Shown here: positions 61,452 to 64,000 of the stretch, in pieces
How positions within the stretch are numbered: the stretch's first letter is position 1
Layout of the letters: every line of letters starts with the position of its first letter
Source of the DNA: Fen-1258 sp964441505
GTDB lineage: Bacteria > Bacteroidota > Ignavibacteria > Ignavibacteriales > Melioribacteraceae
Assembly (NCBI GenBank): GCA_964441505.1
Contig: CAYTUV010000006.1
Span: 62,001-126,000, forward strand
Direction of reading: 5' to 3'
Length of the DNA: 64,000 nucleotides
The notes under the pieces: generated by a model
Databases searched by the model: none
Seen by the model: the letters and a program-made list of their open reading frames with translations, nothing else
What the model was told of the DNA's origin: nothing
Position numbers and translations under genes: made by a program

Positions 61452-61832
61452 CTAAACCGCTGCACTAATTATCTGTTCAATTTTTTCTTTTAGTATTTGC
61501 GGAGTGAATGGTTTAACAACATAATTATTTACTTTTGCTTCAAGAGCTTCGATTATATCTTCTTTCAAACCGCGGGTTGTTACCATCAGTATTGGAATTT
61601 TTCCGTACTTGTCACTTGAGCGGATTGCTTTAACGAGCTCCAGGCCGGAAACCTCCGGCATATTCCAATCTGTAATAACAAAATTGATTGCCCCGTCGGC
61701 TTCCAGTTTAGTTAACGCTTCTCTTCCGTCCCCTGCTTCAACGTAAAGATCATGCCCAATAGTCTTTAATGAATTGGCAACAATTCTGCGCATTGTTACC
61801 GAATCATCAACTACTAAAAATTTGAGTGCCAT
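61452..61832 (-). CDS. cheY: chemotaxis response regulator CheY
   Basis: 126 residues. The receiver has the acidic pair VVDDSVTMRRIV, a phospho-accepting Asp in FVITDWNMPEVSGLELVKAI, TT in MVTTRG and K in VVKPFTP. The DWNMP variant and PEVSGLELVKAIR are characteristic of chemotaxis CheY. It should bind FliM and FliN. Its gene is next to the CheZ-like gene. Confidence 0.92.
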   Translation of the reverse strand: MALKFLVVDDSVTMRRIVANSLKTIGHDLYVEAGDGREALTKLEADGAINFVITDWNMPEVSGLELVKAIRSSDKYGKIPILMVTTRGLKEDIIEALEAKVNNYVVKPFTPQILKEKIEQIISAAV

Positions 61833-61842
61833 AGTATTCCCT

Positions 61843-62208
61843 TTAGTTTAGATATTTTGATACTTCGTATACAACACGTTTTGGATCAAAAGGTTTTACA
61901 AGATATGAATTAGCCCCACATTCCAATCCCCGCTGAATATCCTCTGTGTTTCCGAGAGACGAAAGGACAATGATAGGAAGTTCATGGTACTCGCTATTAC
62001 TCCGTATGGAGGTGATAAGTTCGTATCCATCCACATTTGGCATATTGAGATCGGTAATTACCAGATCTATTTTCTGCTGTGGAAGAATTTCTATCGCTTC
62101 CATCCCGTCTGCACAGCTTATGATCTCAAATCCTTTTAAGGATAAGGCAACAGAGACAAATTTTCTAATCGTTGGAGAATCATCCGCAACGAGTATCACT
62201 TTTTTCAT
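61843..62208 (-). CDS. second CheY-type receiver
   Basis: 121 residues. Receiver motifs: VADDSPTIRKFV, phospho-accepting Asp in LVITDLNMPNVDGYELI, S in VLSSLGN and K in LVKPFDP. It resembles CheY, but LNMPN and ALSLKGF suggest the general PilG/CheY-like group. It sits between cheR and cheY with 6-10 nt gaps. It may act as phosphate sink or second output of CheA. Confidence 0.87.
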   Translation of the reverse strand: MKKVILVADDSPTIRKFVSVALSLKGFEIISCADGMEAIEILPQQKIDLVITDLNMPNVDGYELITSIRSNSEYHELPIIVLSSLGNTEDIQRGLECGANSYLVKPFDPKRVVYEVSKYLN

Positions 62209-62214
62209 AAATAC

Positions 62215-63117
62215 TTACTCCTTTTTGTATCCAACGGTGTTTGGATAGCTGAGTAGTTTGAATGCTTTTGATATTCCGTGTAGCGTTTCCGAATATCCTA
62301 TAAACAGATATCCGCCTTTATTCAATGAGTTGTATAAATTTGAAATTACTTTTGTTTTGGAAGCCTGATCGAAATAGATAAGAACGTTGGCGCAGAAAAT
62401 CACATCGAAATTAAACATCGATTTCATCAACACATCATCATATAGGTTCATCAATTTGAAACTTGCCATTTTTTTTATTGCCGGCAGTATTTCATATGCA
62501 CCGTTATTCGGCGCAAAATATTTTTTTAAGTAATAAGGGGGAGTATTTCGTATTGCATAATCTCGGTAAATTCCGCTTACGGCCGTTTCTATAACCGCAT
62601 TATTAATGTCTGTGCCGACAATTTCCAATTCCATATTAGAATAACGCGGCTTAATGAGATCCTGAAATATCATAGCAATTGAATAGGCTTCCTCGCCGGA
62701 AGAACTTGCCGCGCTCCATATTCTTATTTTATTCCGCCCCGCCGCAGTTTTTGTGGCAATAATTTCAGGTAAGATCGTTGACGCGAGAACATCCAGCTGG
62801 GGTTGGTTTCTGAAGAAAAACGTCTCGTTAATTGTTATCGCCTCGAAAAAATATTTCCGTTCACTTGGGCCTGCAGTTCCCAGTCTGATCATATCGTAAT
62901 ATTCTTCGAATCTCTTTAACCCCAGAAAATTCATTCTTCGCTGCAGCCTGCTTTCAAGAAAATATTTTTTATTATCCTGAAAGTAGATGCCGGAATTTTC
63001 ATAAATATATTTTCTGATGGCTTCAAACAGAGTACCAGACATAAGCGCCTGCTTAGCAGCTAATGGCGTGTATCCTACTGGAACTTCCGGAGTTTTAAGA
63101 ATGGGTGTTGGATTCAT
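62215..63117 (-). CDS. cheR: chemoreceptor methyltransferase CheR
   Basis: 300 residues. An N-terminal helical domain (LFEAIRKYIYENSGIYFQDN, FLESRLQRRMNFLGL) precedes the SAM-binding domain. TINETFFFRN and IWSAASSSGEEAYSIAM are the family motifs, and FCANVLIYFDQ is the catalytic-pocket segment. It methylates chemoreceptor glutamates. No receptor gene is in the window. Confidence 0.95.
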   Translation of the reverse strand: MNPTPILKTPEVPVGYTPLAAKQALMSGTLFEAIRKYIYENSGIYFQDNKKYFLESRLQRRMNFLGLKRFEEYYDMIRLGTAGPSERKYFFEAITINETFFFRNQPQLDVLASTILPEIIATKTAAGRNKIRIWSAASSSGEEAYSIAMIFQDLIKPRYSNMELEIVGTDINNAVIETAVSGIYRDYAIRNTPPYYLKKYFAPNNGAYEILPAIKKMASFKLMNLYDDVLMKSMFNFDVIFCANVLIYFDQASKTKVISNLYNSLNKGGYLFIGYSETLHGISKAFKLLSYPNTVGYKKE

Positions 63118-63121
63118 AAGT

Positions 63122-64000
63122 TCAGTTCACATTAGTGGATAACTGATTGATATTTTTCAGACTGGCAGAATAAACTGCTCTTTCACGAATCATTTCATCT
63201 TCATCGTTTAATAATTTCTGAATCACCGAATTGAATTCCTCTCCGGGAAGGCTCTCAACAATCTCCAACAATCTTAAACGATTCCAGTTGTTTTCATCGT
63301 TAGTCATTACATCAACAAACAGAAGGGCGCTTTCCTGATCCAGTTCGAATAGAATTTCCATCGCAGTCCTTCTTACTTCCTCATCGTAATGGCTCAGTAA
63401 TCCGCTTACACCGTGAACTATATTTCTTATATCCATCAAATTAACGTTTAGCTGAGTGCCGAAATCCCTGACATAATTTATTGTGGCAAGGAAGAGCTCG
63501 AGAATGTTTTTGAGATTATGCGGATTTTGATTGAGCTGCTTTGCAATTTCAAGATAAATGAAATCTGCATTCCTGAATATTTTAGATCGGATCAAATCAT
63601 CAAGTTCATAATCATCACCCAACAGACTAAGACTTGCGCTAAGAATTTCTTTATCATCGAAAGTGTCAATCAGATTAAATGCTGTTTTTTTGTGTTCCGG
63701 GGTGCCTTCTGCAATAGCATAAAGAAGTAAATTTTTCATTCTGTTATCGAAAGGAATATCGAGATAACATTTTTCTTTGAGCGCAGAAAGCGACATGATA
63801 AGCGGAAGCACCATTGGTCCGCTGATTTCAGACATCTGTTCGAGCAGAAAATAAAAAGTGTTCATATCACCAAGAGAGCCAAGGCTTTCCAAGATAGAAT
63901 ATTTTGTTAACTCATCCTCGGCCGGAAATCGTTCTACCAAAAAGTCCAGTGCCGCTTTCGAACCAATTTTACCGAGCGCTTCAACCACAGTAGGTTTATA
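63122..64000 (-). CDS. HEAT-repeat protein, N-terminus outside the window
   Basis: At least 288 residues are visible; the frame is open to the window edge, and a GTG at 63988 is unlikely to be the true start. Repeats of about 30-35 residues (EALGKIGSKAALDFLVERFP; ILESLGSLGDMNTFYFLLEQ; SGLLSHYDEEVRRTAMEILF; KLLNDEDEMIRERAVYSA) are of the HEAT/PBS type. It is a scaffold protein of unknown partner directly upstream of cheR (4 nt), so it is likely linked to chemotaxis. Confidence 0.75.
   Translation of the reverse strand, partial: YKPTVVEALGKIGSKAALDFLVERFPAEDELTKYSILESLGSLGDMNTFYFLLEQMSEISGPMVLPLIMSLSALKEKCYLDIPFDNRMKNLLLYAIAEGTPEHKKTAFNLIDTFDDKEILSASLSLLGDDYELDDLIRSKIFRNADFIYLEIAKQLNQNPHNLKNILELFLATINYVRDFGTQLNVNLMDIRNIVHGVSGLLSHYDEEVRRTAMEILFELDQESALLFVDVMTNDENNWNRLRLLEIVESLPGEEFNSVIQKLLNDEDEMIRERAVYSASLKNINQLSTNVN

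Overview
The window is one continuous flagellar and chemotaxis locus. Every credible gene lies on the minus strand, so transcription runs from position 64000 toward position 1. The DNA is AT-rich, Shine-Dalgarno sequences such as GGAGG are easy to see, and the genes are tightly packed with many 4-8 nt overlaps. P-ring and L-ring genes (flgI, flgH) show a Gram-negative envelope. Gene content (FliW/CsrA, a MotE/YlxF-like protein, FlhF/FlhG, two MotAB pairs, many TPR fusions) fits a free-living motile member of the Ignavibacteria/Chlorobi side of the Bacteroidota. That placement is an inference from gene style, not a database result.

Layout in the direction of transcription. (1) 64000-57580: a HEAT-repeat protein (cut by the window edge), cheR, two CheY-type receivers, a CheZ-like phosphatase, cheA, cheB and a small unknown gene. 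(2) 57457-45159: flgB, flgC, an unknown 79-residue gene, fliE, F, G, H, I, J, a MotE-like gene, fliK, flgD, a TIGR02530-type gene and flgE, closed by a terminator-like hairpin. (3) 44744-18064: a run of about 26.7 kb without a visible break: fliL, M, N, O, P, Q, R, flhB, flhA, flhF, flhG, a small membrane protein, fliA, two HDOD genes, a degenerate kinase, a SwrB-like membrane protein, flgF, flgG, flgA, flgH, flgI, flgJ, flgN, flgK, flgL, motA2, motB2, fliW, csrA, a REC-Hpt protein, motA1, motB1 and two receivers. (4) 18016-13668: a probable sigma-28-driven module of three genes of unknown purpose (orf218, a PAS histidine kinase, a TPR/membrane/coiled-coil protein). (5) 13247-1384: five large genes that look like a surface-glycan or flagellin modification island: a methyltransferase-radical SAM-TPR-methyltransferase fusion, a B12-binding-type radical SAM-TPR protein, a GT9, a GT2-GT4-GT2-TPR fusion and a GT2-TPR protein. 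(6) 1260-1: flagellin with its own sigma-28 promoter, leader hairpins and terminator, then fliS and the first codons of a probable fliD.

The parts form a recognisable regulatory chain. FliA (encoded at 34602-35234) should read the sigma-28 sites found before flagellin, before orf218 and inside flgD. CsrA and FliW are encoded next to each other, and the flagellin leader carries a GGA in a hairpin loop plus a second GGA in the Shine-Dalgarno, the arrangement expected of a CsrA-repressed, FliW-relieved flagellin mRNA.

Most unusual points: the modification island beside flagellin; a 145-nt out-of-frame motA2/motB2 overlap; a FliA without most of sigma region 3; a strong sigma-28 site inside flgD; a pseudokinase lacking the phospho-accepting His; and a CheZ-like protein whose C-terminus resembles the FliM CheY-binding peptide. 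No flgM, cheW or chemoreceptor gene was recognised. There are no RNA genes, CRISPR arrays or insertion sequences that I can support.
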